Assembly: GCF_032190615.1 (NCBI RefSeq)
Contig: NZ_JAVLAT010000002.1
Location: 920,001 to 984,000, forward strand
Direction of reading: 5' to 3'
From: Brucella pseudogrignonensis
Lineage (GTDB): Bacteria; Pseudomonadota; Alphaproteobacteria; Rhizobiales; Rhizobiaceae
Length of the DNA stretch: 64,000 nt
Shown: positions 28,312 through 35,554 of the stretch, piece after piece
Layout: the number at the start of each line of letters is the position of its first letter
Position numbering within the stretch: position 1 is the stretch's first letter
Notes under the pieces: generated by a model
Told to the model about the DNA's origin: nothing
Database searches by the model: none
The model's input: only the letters and a program-made list of their open reading frames with translations
Position numbers and translations under genes: made by a program

Positions 28312-28427
28312 AAGTGCATTGGCCGAATTTCCTAATTTGTTCTTTGTTTAATAAGAGCTGTAGCTTTGTTTGAACCAAATTGCGTTTTGATCGTTTAACG
28401 ATTTGTTAAACTTATTTGGAGGAAGCT

Positions 28428-28508
28428 ATGCTTTTATACTCGAAGTTTGAGACTCTTATGACGGCAGCCTTTTTGATTGCTATATCAATAGCATTCTTTT
28501 TTACGTGA
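28428..28508 (+). CDS. 26-residue single-helix membrane peptide
   Basis: The peptide starts MLLYSKFETLM and continues as an uninterrupted hydrophobic helix ending IAFFFT. GGAGG lies six bases before the ATG, an unusually strong SD for this window, and a strong terminator begins 32 bases after the stop. That arrangement makes a real small gene likely. Function unknown. Confidence 0.6.
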   Translation: MLLYSKFETLMTAAFLIAISIAFFFT

Positions 28509-28540
28509 AAGGTGTGATCCACCCGAATGATGAATTTCAG

Positions 28541-28588
28541 ATAAATGAAACTATGGAATTCGTTTCATAGTTTCATTTATGTTTTTTT
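28541..28588 (+). terminator. Strong terminator after the 26-residue peptide gene
   Basis: Perfect 15-bp inverted repeat ATAAATGAAACTATG / CATAGTTTCATTTAT with a ten-base loop, followed by GTTTTTTT. Confidence 0.9.
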
Positions 28589-28754
28589 GAAAATTTGACA
28601 CAAAAATCTGTTAATAATTTGATTTTCCTGAATATTTTCTTCTTGTTTGTGGGTGTCTCATTTGCAAAGGCCTAAGTTTACTATAGAGTTGAAAAGCCCA
28701 TTCATTACCGTGTAGAGGCCTTCCGGCCATGGCATGCTGTGGATTTAGGCCGGT

Positions 28755-28892
28755 ATGATCAAAACGTGCATAAGAGTTAAGTGTTGGTCTTGTGGTGAGC
28801 GCTACAATGACTGGCGTCGATATGAAGAAGTCCATGATAATAAGCGCTATGGGTTGATATCGGGAATATTAACTGCAAAGTATTCAGATTAA
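28755..28892 (+). CDS. Possible 45-residue Cys-containing small protein
   Basis: An open frame begins MIKTCIRVKCWSCGERY with three cysteines, including a CxxC pair, and ends AKYSD. An AGG lies six bases upstream of the ATG. A 74-residue frame on the opposite strand (28611-28835) is less plausible. The call rests only on the SD, the CxxC motif and location, and could be wrong. Confidence 0.3.
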   Translation: MIKTCIRVKCWSCGERYNDWRRYEEVHDNKRYGLISGILTAKYSD

Positions 28893-29051
28893 AGGCTATG
28901 AGGGTAGCTCAGAAAATATTACCCTATTTTATATTGTCTGGCCTTATTGGAAGCTATTAAAAACTTAGACGCGCATAACCGCAGATCGTCATGGCTGATT
29001 TTCCGGAACTTCGTTATATCATGTTTGCACTGGACATCACGGAGATAACGA

Positions 29052-30011
29052 ATGAGCGGCTTGTTGGCCCTTTTAGATGACGTTGCTGCTATTGCGAAAA
29101 TTGCGGCAGCCTCTGTAGACGATATATCCGCAAATGCCTTGAAAGCAGGTAGCAAAACAATTGGTGTGCTGATTGACGATACCGCAGTGACGCCGAATTA
29201 CGTAGTCGGAATAACTGCCGCGCGTGAATTGCCGATGATCGGAAAGATTGCGCTTGGAAGCCTTCGCAATAAGGCTCTTCTTATTCCAGCGCTCTTGCTG
29301 CTTGATTATTTTATGCCTGTCGCAATTACTGCACTACTGATGATTGGCGGCGCTTACCTTTGTTTTGAAGGTGCAGAAAAGGTCTGGCACAAGATATTCC
29401 CGGATCATGGCCATCAAGACGATGAATCCAGTGATGATAAAGACCCGACCGCGCTTGAGGAAAAGCGGGTTGCAGGTGCCATTAAAACCGATCTTATTCT
29501 TTCTGCGGAAATTATGACGTTGGCGCTTTCCATGATCGAGACGAATTCAATATGGATCGAGCTTGGAACACTTGTCCTAGTTGGCATCATGATCACTGTA
29601 TTGGTTTACGGCGTGGTAGCAGTCATCGTGAAGCTTGATGATTTTGGCGTGTTTTTAGCCAGAAAGGGTCGTCTTTCGGTAACACGTACCGTAGGTCGTC
29701 TAACTGTCCGCGGAGTTCCAAAGTTACTGCTTCTATTGACCATCATTGGAACCGCAGCGATGCTGTGGGTTGGCGGCAATATTTTTATTCACGGCCTTCA
29801 TGACCTTGGCATTCATCAACCGTTTGGTTGGATTTCGGCTTTTGCAGCTGTATTGGCTGGGCAGGTGACAGCAAGCCTCACAGCTGTGGTGAATTGGCTT
29901 GCCATTGCTTTCGCTGATGGCATTTTCGGTTTCGTCTTAGGCACAATAATCGTGATATTGATGATGAAAGTTGTCGAGCCATTTTGGAAAGTCGCGTTTG
30001 GAAAAGAATGA
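29052..30011 (+). CDS. DUF808 family membrane protein, YedI-like
   Basis: Protein of 319 residues starting MSGLLALLDDVAAIAKIAAASVDD, the conserved opening of the DUF808/YedI family, followed by several membrane segments and a charged central loop (DHGHQDDESSDDKD). E. coli YedI has a similar length. Function unknown. GGAG lies six bases upstream of the ATG. Confidence 0.9.
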   Translation: MSGLLALLDDVAAIAKIAAASVDDISANALKAGSKTIGVLIDDTAVTPNYVVGITAARELPMIGKIALGSLRNKALLIPALLLLDYFMPVAITALLMIGGAYLCFEGAEKVWHKIFPDHGHQDDESSDDKDPTALEEKRVAGAIKTDLILSAEIMTLALSMIETNSIWIELGTLVLVGIMITVLVYGVVAVIVKLDDFGVFLARKGRLSVTRTVGRLTVRGVPKLLLLLTIIGTAAMLWVGGNIFIHGLHDLGIHQPFGWISAFAAVLAGQVTASLTAVVNWLAIAFADGIFGFVLGTIIVILMMKVVEPFWKVAFGKE

Positions 30012-30063
30012 AATGTGGCACCGCAGGGTAAATCTTTACCCCATGTGCTTTTGGGTTCCGAGA

Positions 30064-30957
30064 TCAGGAGAGATTTTCGTCGAGTAGCTCCATGCACAAG
30101 GCGCGGGCGTCGTCTGCAATGTCTGGGCTAAAAACCAGCCAATAGCCTTTTGTGCTTGTCAGTTTCACATTGCAGGCTTGGACGAGTTTGCCTCGCGCTA
30201 TTAAATCATCGATAAGTCCTGCCCAGCCAAGCGCAATCCCCTGATCGGCCATAGCTGCTTCCAAAACGAGGTTATAGGTGTTCAAAATCAACCCGTAATT
30301 TCCCTCATCGATCTCTTCGTTGATAGCGTCAAGCCATGTCGGCCATGTGTACCAACGATCACCCTGCAATGTATCAAGATGCAAAAGTGCAGATGACTTG
30401 ATACCCGCTCCATTCGTGAAAGGACCGTGTTCCTCTAAAAATGCGGGAGAGCAGACAGGAACGACTTCTTCTCCAATGAATGCAATGGAGCCTTTGGGAA
30501 AGTCGTCCTTTGCTCCAAACAGGATTGCCACATCTGCTTCGCGATCATCCAGTGGCTTGATCATAGAAGACGCTGTTATACGAACGTCAGCATCAGGGTG
30601 TTTGGGTCGAAACTTCGCAACGCGGGGCATCAGCCAGAACGCAGCAAAACCGTAATCGGTGGCGATACGCAGTCCGGGTGTTCGCTGTCGGCGTTTTATT
30701 TGCTGAATGGCGTCTTCTATGCCTTCAAGGCCGAGACGCACAGCCTCGTAGAGTATGCGTCCTTCTGGAAGAATTTCGACGCCTCGCGCTCGCCGTTTGA
30801 ACAACGATACACCCAATCGATCTTCTATGCGTTTTATTTGATAGCTGACGGCAGGCTGTGTCATGCCTAACTCACGGGCTGCGAGAGTTAGATTTTCTAA
30901 TCGTCCGACAGCTTCAAAAATGCCGAGACTGCCCAAGTCCCAAGATTGAGAAACCAT
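30064..30957 (-). CDS. LysR-type regulator of choline sulfate use
   Basis: LysR-type regulator of 297 residues: N-terminal HTH (LTLAARELGMTQPAVSYQIKRIEDRLGVSLFKR, about 23-55) and a LysR substrate domain. It is divergent from choX-betC across 135 bases, the layout of the putative choline-sulfate-utilisation transcription factor family, so it probably senses choline sulfate or choline and controls choX and betC. Confidence 0.88.
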   Translation of the reverse strand: MVSQSWDLGSLGIFEAVGRLENLTLAARELGMTQPAVSYQIKRIEDRLGVSLFKRRARGVEILPEGRILYEAVRLGLEGIEDAIQQIKRRQRTPGLRIATDYGFAAFWLMPRVAKFRPKHPDADVRITASSMIKPLDDREADVAILFGAKDDFPKGSIAFIGEEVVPVCSPAFLEEHGPFTNGAGIKSSALLHLDTLQGDRWYTWPTWLDAINEEIDEGNYGLILNTYNLVLEAAMADQGIALGWAGLIDDLIARGKLVQACNVKLTSTKGYWLVFSPDIADDARALCMELLDENLS

Positions 30958-31092
30958 AAATATCCTTTATGACTGTAATAAAAAATCAGTGTCTTTTCCC
31001 TTATCTCTAAAGATGTTTTTCTTAAACACGGAATGCAAGACATAACGAATTTTGATCGAAATCATTTCGTTGAAGACAGATAGGGGACCAAC

Positions 31093-32037
31093 ATGCGCTA
31101 CCTTACATTGATGGCAATCGCACTTGCGAGCGTTACGAGTTTGTCGAATGCTGCCTCTGCAGCCGACGCTGCTGCGTGTGAAACAATTCGTCTGTCAGAT
31201 CCGGGTTGGACGGATATTACGTCAACGAATTCAATCGCGAGCGTGCTTCTTGACGGCCTTGGCTATAAGGCTGACGTTAAAACAATGTCGGTCCCTATCG
31301 GTTATGAAGCAATCAAAACCGGCAATCTGGATGTTTTTCTGGGTAACTGGATGCCTGCTCAGCAGAAGTTCCGAGATGATCTTGATAAAGCAAAGGCTGC
31401 TGAGGTTTTGGTGAAAAACCTGGAAGGCGCCAAATTTACATTAGCTGTTCCAGACTACGTGGCCAAAGAGGGCGTGAAGGATTTTTCTGATCTTGCAGCA
31501 CATGCCGATAAGTTCAGTAAAGAGATCTATGGTATCGAGCCTGGTGCACCAGCCAACCAGAACATTCAGAAAATTATTGAAGACAAGAAGTTCAAGCTAG
31601 ACGGCTGGAACCTGGTTGAATCAAGTGAGCAGGCCATGCTTGCTCAAGTAGATCGTAAGAACCGCGATAAACAGTGGGTTGTCTTTTTGGCATGGGCACC
31701 ACACCCGATGAACACAAAGCTCAACATAGAATATTTGTCGGGGGGCGATGATTACTTTGGTGCGAATTACGGTGGCGCAGAAGTCTACACGCTTTCGCGC
31801 ACAGGTTGGGCAAGCGAATGTGCAAACGCTGCCAAGTTCTTCAAGCAGTTGACATTTACGGTTGATATCGAAAATGAGCTGATGGACAAGATCCTTAACG
31901 AAGGAACTCAAGGTCCTGCAGCGGCAACTGCATGGCTTAAAGCCAATCCTGCTCAAATCGATAAATGGCTTGATGGTGTTACCACGCTCAAGGGCGAGCC
32001 GGGTGCTGCCGCAGTTAAGGCCAAGCTCGGATTATAA
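31093..32037 (+). CDS. choX: Periplasmic choline-binding protein ChoX
   Basis: OpuAC/ProX-type binding protein of 314 residues with a signal peptide ending ASA-ADA. From the published S. meliloti ChoX site (Trp43, Asp45, Trp90, Tyr119, Trp205; from memory), an offset of four gives Trp39, Asp41, Trp86, Phe115 and Trp201 here, so the aromatic cage is kept except Tyr to Phe. GNWMPAQQ and LAWAPHPMN are typical. The cognate permease and ATPase (ChoWV) are not adjacent. AGGGGA precedes the ATG. Confidence 0.92.
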   Translation: MRYLTLMAIALASVTSLSNAASAADAAACETIRLSDPGWTDITSTNSIASVLLDGLGYKADVKTMSVPIGYEAIKTGNLDVFLGNWMPAQQKFRDDLDKAKAAEVLVKNLEGAKFTLAVPDYVAKEGVKDFSDLAAHADKFSKEIYGIEPGAPANQNIQKIIEDKKFKLDGWNLVESSEQAMLAQVDRKNRDKQWVVFLAWAPHPMNTKLNIEYLSGGDDYFGANYGGAEVYTLSRTGWASECANAAKFFKQLTFTVDIENELMDKILNEGTQGPAAATAWLKANPAQIDKWLDGVTTLKGEPGAAAVKAKLGL

Positions 32038-32121
32038 GCGATACGACAGTCTTGGTTTCGGCGGGCGTTCATTGCGCCCGTCGTTTGACGTTTGTATTTA
32101 TCTCCATTGATGGTTCTTCCC

Positions 32122-33630
32122 ATGAAAAAGCCGAACATACTCATAGTGATGGTCGATCAGCTGAATGGCACATTCTTTCCTGACGGACCGGCTGAGTTTC
32201 TTCACGCTCCGCATTTGCGAAAACTGGCCGAACGATCGGTGCGTTTTGTCAATTGTTATACGGCAAGCCCTTTATGCGCGCCCGCACGGGCTTCGTTTAT
32301 GTCGGGGCAATTGCCATCGCGTACTGGCGTTTATGATAACGCGGCTGAGTTCTCGTCTGAAATACCGACCTACGCGCATCATTTGCGAAATGCTGGATAT
32401 CAAACAGCGTTGTCGGGTAAAATGCACTTTGTTGGCCCTGACCAACTCCATGGCTTTGAGCAACGCTTGACGACGGATATTTATCCTGCTGATTTTGGGT
32501 GGACACCAGACTATCGCAAGCCGGGCGAGCGGATTGATTGGTGGTATCATAATCTTGGTTCCGTCATTGGCGCTGGGACAGCTGAGATAACAAACCAACT
32601 TGAATATGACGACGAGGTCGAATATCAGGCTGAGACGAAGCTCTATGATCTGGCTCGCGGCCATGATGATCGTCCATGGTGTCTCACTGTGAGCTTCACG
32701 CACCCACATGATCCCTATGTGGCGAGAAAAAAGTTCTTTGATCTTTATGCCGATATTCCAGAGCTTGATCCAAAAATTGGACCATTGCCTGCAAGTGAAA
32801 TTGATCCGCACAGCGAACGTTTGCTACGGGCTTGCAAGGCTGAAGATTATGATCTGACGCAAGATCAGATCAGGACCGCTCGTCAGGCTTATTTTGCTAA
32901 TATTTCGTATGTCGATGATAAAATTGGCAGCATTCTTGACGTGCTTGAGCGATGCGGGATGGCTGAAAATACAATCATAGTGTTTACGTCAGATCACGGA
33001 GATATGCTCGGTGAGCGCGGACTGTGGTTCAAGATGAACTTCTTTGACGGTTCTGCGCGCGTGCCTTTAATGATCGCGTCGCCACAGCTCAAACAAAGAC
33101 GGATTGACGAAGCTGTATCGACACTCGATGTATTGCCGACGCTTGCTGATCTTGCAGGTTTGAGTCTTGACGATATCATGCCCTGGACAGATGGTGTGTC
33201 ATTGGTTGATGTTGCATCAGGTGTCCAATCACGCGACATCGTACCAATGGAATATGCTGCGGAAGGCACGATTGCGCCCATGGTCTCGGTGAGAGAGGGG
33301 CAGTGGAAGCTTAATCTGTGCAAGGCTGATCCGCCACAATTTTTCAATCTTGCGGATGATCCGGATGAACTCAGAAACGTTGCTGATGTACCAGAATATC
33401 AGGATGCTTTTATTCGTCTCAACAATTGGGCAGAAAAGCGTTGGAACTTAGAGCTCTATGATCAGCAGGTGCGTGCAAGTCAGGCTCGACGGCATGTAGT
33501 TTATACTGCGCTTCGAAATGGTGCATATTATCCGTGGGACTATCAGCCTCTACAAAAGGCTTCGGAGCGTTACATGCGCAACCACATGGATTTAAATATA
33601 CTTGAGGAAGCGCAACGGTTTCCACGGTAA
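32122..33630 (+). CDS. betC: Choline sulfatase
   Basis: Type I sulfatase of 502 residues that hydrolyses choline-O-sulfate to choline and sulfate, feeding choline to glycine betaine synthesis. The formylglycine signature CAPAR (Cys52 onward, in SPLCAPARASFMSGQLPSR) is intact; metal ligands are in IVMVDQLNG and FTSDHGDMLGERG. It is near-collinear with S. meliloti BetC, including the C-terminal NGAYYPWDYQPLQKASERYMRNHM. The ATG at 32122 best matches BetC; in-frame ATGs at 32092 and 32110 are alternatives. 84 bases after choX. Confidence 0.95.
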   Translation: MKKPNILIVMVDQLNGTFFPDGPAEFLHAPHLRKLAERSVRFVNCYTASPLCAPARASFMSGQLPSRTGVYDNAAEFSSEIPTYAHHLRNAGYQTALSGKMHFVGPDQLHGFEQRLTTDIYPADFGWTPDYRKPGERIDWWYHNLGSVIGAGTAEITNQLEYDDEVEYQAETKLYDLARGHDDRPWCLTVSFTHPHDPYVARKKFFDLYADIPELDPKIGPLPASEIDPHSERLLRACKAEDYDLTQDQIRTARQAYFANISYVDDKIGSILDVLERCGMAENTIIVFTSDHGDMLGERGLWFKMNFFDGSARVPLMIASPQLKQRRIDEAVSTLDVLPTLADLAGLSLDDIMPWTDGVSLVDVASGVQSRDIVPMEYAAEGTIAPMVSVREGQWKLNLCKADPPQFFNLADDPDELRNVADVPEYQDAFIRLNNWAEKRWNLELYDQQVRASQARRHVVYTALRNGAYYPWDYQPLQKASERYMRNHMDLNILEEAQRFPR

Positions 33631-33641
33631 TACTAATCAAA

Positions 33642-33669
33642 AGGCCGAGGGAAATTCGGCCTCTTTTTT
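33642..33669 (+). terminator. Terminator of choX-betC
   Basis: Stem AGGCCGA/TCGGCCT with a seven-base loop, followed by CTTTTTT, 12 bases after the betC stop. Confidence 0.9.
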
Positions 33670-33794
33670 CTCGGGCGTAGATAGTGTTAAAGCTTTTGGG
33701 TACAGTTGCTAAGAATGCGATTGGCCTATTCGATGCTGTGTACCAATAAAGCGTTATTCACGTTCAAATCAGAACCCGAGATCAAAGAGAGATC

Positions 33795-34850
33795 ATGTCA
33801 GTCCAGCGCGCCAGCTTTTATATTCTCCTCGCTCTGGTCACAGTCGCCTTTGCCTGGTTGCTTATTCCCTATTATTCGGCAGTGTTGTGGGGTGTTATTC
33901 TCGCAATCATATTCTACCCGGTGCAGCAGTGGCTCGTGCGCGTGCTTAATGGCAGGCGCAATTTTGCAGCATTGCTTTCAGTCCTGATGTGTGTCTGCTT
34001 GGTAATTATCCCCGTGCTGTTGATATTTGGTTCTTTGGTGCAGGAGGGCAACTCGCTTTATCAGCGTCTGAGTACACGGGAGTTTGATCTCAATAGCTAT
34101 ATCACAAGCATTCTTGGTGCGTTGCCCGGCTCGCTAGAAGAGTGGATGATCCGATTGGAACTGGGGAGCTTCGCTGACTGGCGATCACGTATTTCTTCTG
34201 CGATATTACAAGGCAGTCAGCTTTTTGCAGGACGGTTGGTGAGCCTTGGTCAGAATACTTTACAGTTTTTTGTCAGCTTCGGCATAATGACCTATCTGCT
34301 GTTTTTTCTGTTTCGCGATGGACCTGAACTTGGCGCAAAAATCCGCCAGGCAATTCCATTAAGTGATGAATACACGAACCAAATCGTTGAAAAATTTACA
34401 GCCGTCATTCGCGCTACTGTAAAGGGCAATATTATTATAGCGCTTATCCAAGGCACGCTTGGTGGCGTCACATTCTGGTTTTTGGGTATAGAAGCCGCTC
34501 TGTTATGGGGCGTCATGATGACTATATTCTCGTTGCTTCCAGTTGTTGGCGCTTCCCTTATATGGGCTCCAGCGGCATTATGGTTTGCAGTCAATGGAAT
34601 ATGGTTTAAAGCAGCATTTCTCATCTTCGTGGGTGTTTTTGTAATCGGCTTGATCGACAATTTCTTGCGTCCACCGTTGGTTGGTAAAGGGACGCGTATG
34701 CCTGATTTCGTTATTCTTATATCGACAATCGGCGGTATCTCTCTCGTCGGTATCAATGGTTTTGTCGTTGGGCCAATGATTGCTGCAATGTTCATTGCTG
34801 CCTGGTCGCTGCTTGCAGAAGAACAAAAATTGCAGATTCCACCCAAGTGA
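33795..34850 (+). CDS. AI-2E family transporter (PerM/YdiK-like)
   Basis: Membrane protein of 351 residues with about eight helices in the usual pattern: two or three N-terminal helices, a soluble stretch, then GGVTFWFLGIEAALLWGVMMTIFSLLPVVGASLIW and NFLRPPLVGKGTRMPDFVILIS. The family includes the AI-2 exporter TqsA and Na+/H+ antiporters, so the substrate is unclear. GAGAGA precedes the ATG. Confidence 0.9.
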   Translation: MSVQRASFYILLALVTVAFAWLLIPYYSAVLWGVILAIIFYPVQQWLVRVLNGRRNFAALLSVLMCVCLVIIPVLLIFGSLVQEGNSLYQRLSTREFDLNSYITSILGALPGSLEEWMIRLELGSFADWRSRISSAILQGSQLFAGRLVSLGQNTLQFFVSFGIMTYLLFFLFRDGPELGAKIRQAIPLSDEYTNQIVEKFTAVIRATVKGNIIIALIQGTLGGVTFWFLGIEAALLWGVMMTIFSLLPVVGASLIWAPAALWFAVNGIWFKAAFLIFVGVFVIGLIDNFLRPPLVGKGTRMPDFVILISTIGGISLVGINGFVVGPMIAAMFIAAWSLLAEEQKLQIPPK

Positions 34851-34891
34851 CCATCCAATGGAAGCGATTCATAATCTAAATTTAGCAGGGA

Positions 34892-35015
34892 GATAAAAGA
34901 ACGCCCGCTACACTGGGAGGAGGAGTGTGTAGCGGGCTGATCTGAAAAGCGCGACTGGGAGGAGGAGTGCCGCGCTTCGAGTTCAGCCTCTGGGAGGAGG
35001 AGTGAGACTGAACAT
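34892..35015 (-). ncRNA. Alpha-r14/NfeR1-like trans-acting sRNA with three anti-Shine-Dalgarno loops
   Basis: On the minus strand three consecutive hairpins each expose the same loop, ACTCCTCCTCCCA. Stem arms are GTTCAG/CTGAAC (34981-35013), AAGCGCG/CGCGCTT (34947-34977) and a perfect 11-bp GCCCGCTACAC/GTGTAGCGGGC (34903-34937). The last hairpin is followed by GTTCTTTTATC and acts as terminator. The repeated CUCCUCC motif and the length of about 120 bases match the alpha-r14 sRNA family of Rhizobiales (S. meliloti NfeR1), which binds ribosome-binding sites of many mRNAs, often of transporters. A promoter fits the 5' end. Confidence 0.85.
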
Positions 35016-35020
35016 CCCGA

Positions 35021-35049
35021 AAATAGGTGCTGAATGGCGGAGTTACAAG
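35021..35049 (-). promoter_or_regulatory. Promoter of the anti-SD sRNA
   Basis: Minus-strand CTTGTA, a 17-base spacer and CTATTT, placing the start about seven bases upstream of the first hairpin. Confidence 0.6.
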
Positions 35050-35087
35050 AGCCGATACTGCACGGCAGATATGCAATTTGGAATAGC

Positions 35088-35130
35088 TAAAATAAGAAAC
35101 CGCCCCGCAGCGGTTAACGCGCTGGGGCGG
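35088..35130 (-). terminator. Terminator of an unidentified leftward transcript
   Basis: Stem CCGCCCC/GGGGCGG with an inner AGCG/CGCT pair, followed on the minus strand by TTTCTTATTTT. No recognised gene on this strand lies upstream, so it implies a small leftward transcript. Confidence 0.7.
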
Positions 35131-35133
35131 CTC

Positions 35134-35172
35134 TCAACTCCTCCAAGTGGCGCCGACAATAACGCCGTACAT
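35134..35172 (-). CDS. Possible 12-codon mini-ORF before the orphan terminator
   Basis: MYGVIVGATWRS ends three bases before the terminator stem. AGGGG lies about 11 bases upstream of the ATG. Its last codons contain GGAGGAG, complementary to the loops of the sRNA just downstream. Could be a leader peptide or chance. Confidence 0.25.
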   Translation of the reverse strand: MYGVIVGATWRS

Positions 35173-35554
35173 TTAAAAAGCAACCCCTTTATAATTACAT
35201 CGAATTTTCAGAAATTACTGAAATTATTATACGTTTATGGTGCATCTTCTAATAAACTCGAATTCATATGCTATCTATTATCATCGCGGTTGATGTAATA
35301 AGAAATTTATTTTCACCTTTGTAAAAAATTTCAAAAATTGTGATGCTTTTATATTGGGAATTGTTGTGTTTGAATTTCAATTTAATCGTTTGAAGTACCG
35401 CTTTCCTGCGTGTTCCAGTTTCTTCACGTAAAACCTGCTAACTGAGATTAATTAAAGTTGACTCTTGATATCAGGATTTATATAGCACCCAATAAATATG
35501 AGTCTTTTTATCATCTTAATGACTTGGCGGCTGTGAGCTGGCACGGGGGTTGTC
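35173..35554. other. Non-coding upstream region of the heme receptor gene
   Basis: AT-rich DNA that must contain the promoter of the TonB receptor gene. One inverted repeat, TTTCAG-AAATTA-CTGAAA (35206-35223), is present, but no clear Irr or RirA box was recognised. Confidence 0.45.

Noticed and set aside
28611..28835. 74-residue minus-strand frame in the AT-rich region
   Set aside because: No SD, overlaps the terminator tail of the micro-gene, and low-complexity composition; the overlapping plus-strand CxxC frame is slightly more plausible.
34913..35004. Three GGGAGGAGG copies on the plus strand as ribosome-binding sites or a CRISPR-like array
   Set aside because: No start codons or frames follow them, spacing is uneven, and each copy sits in a hairpin loop; the minus-strand sRNA explains them better.
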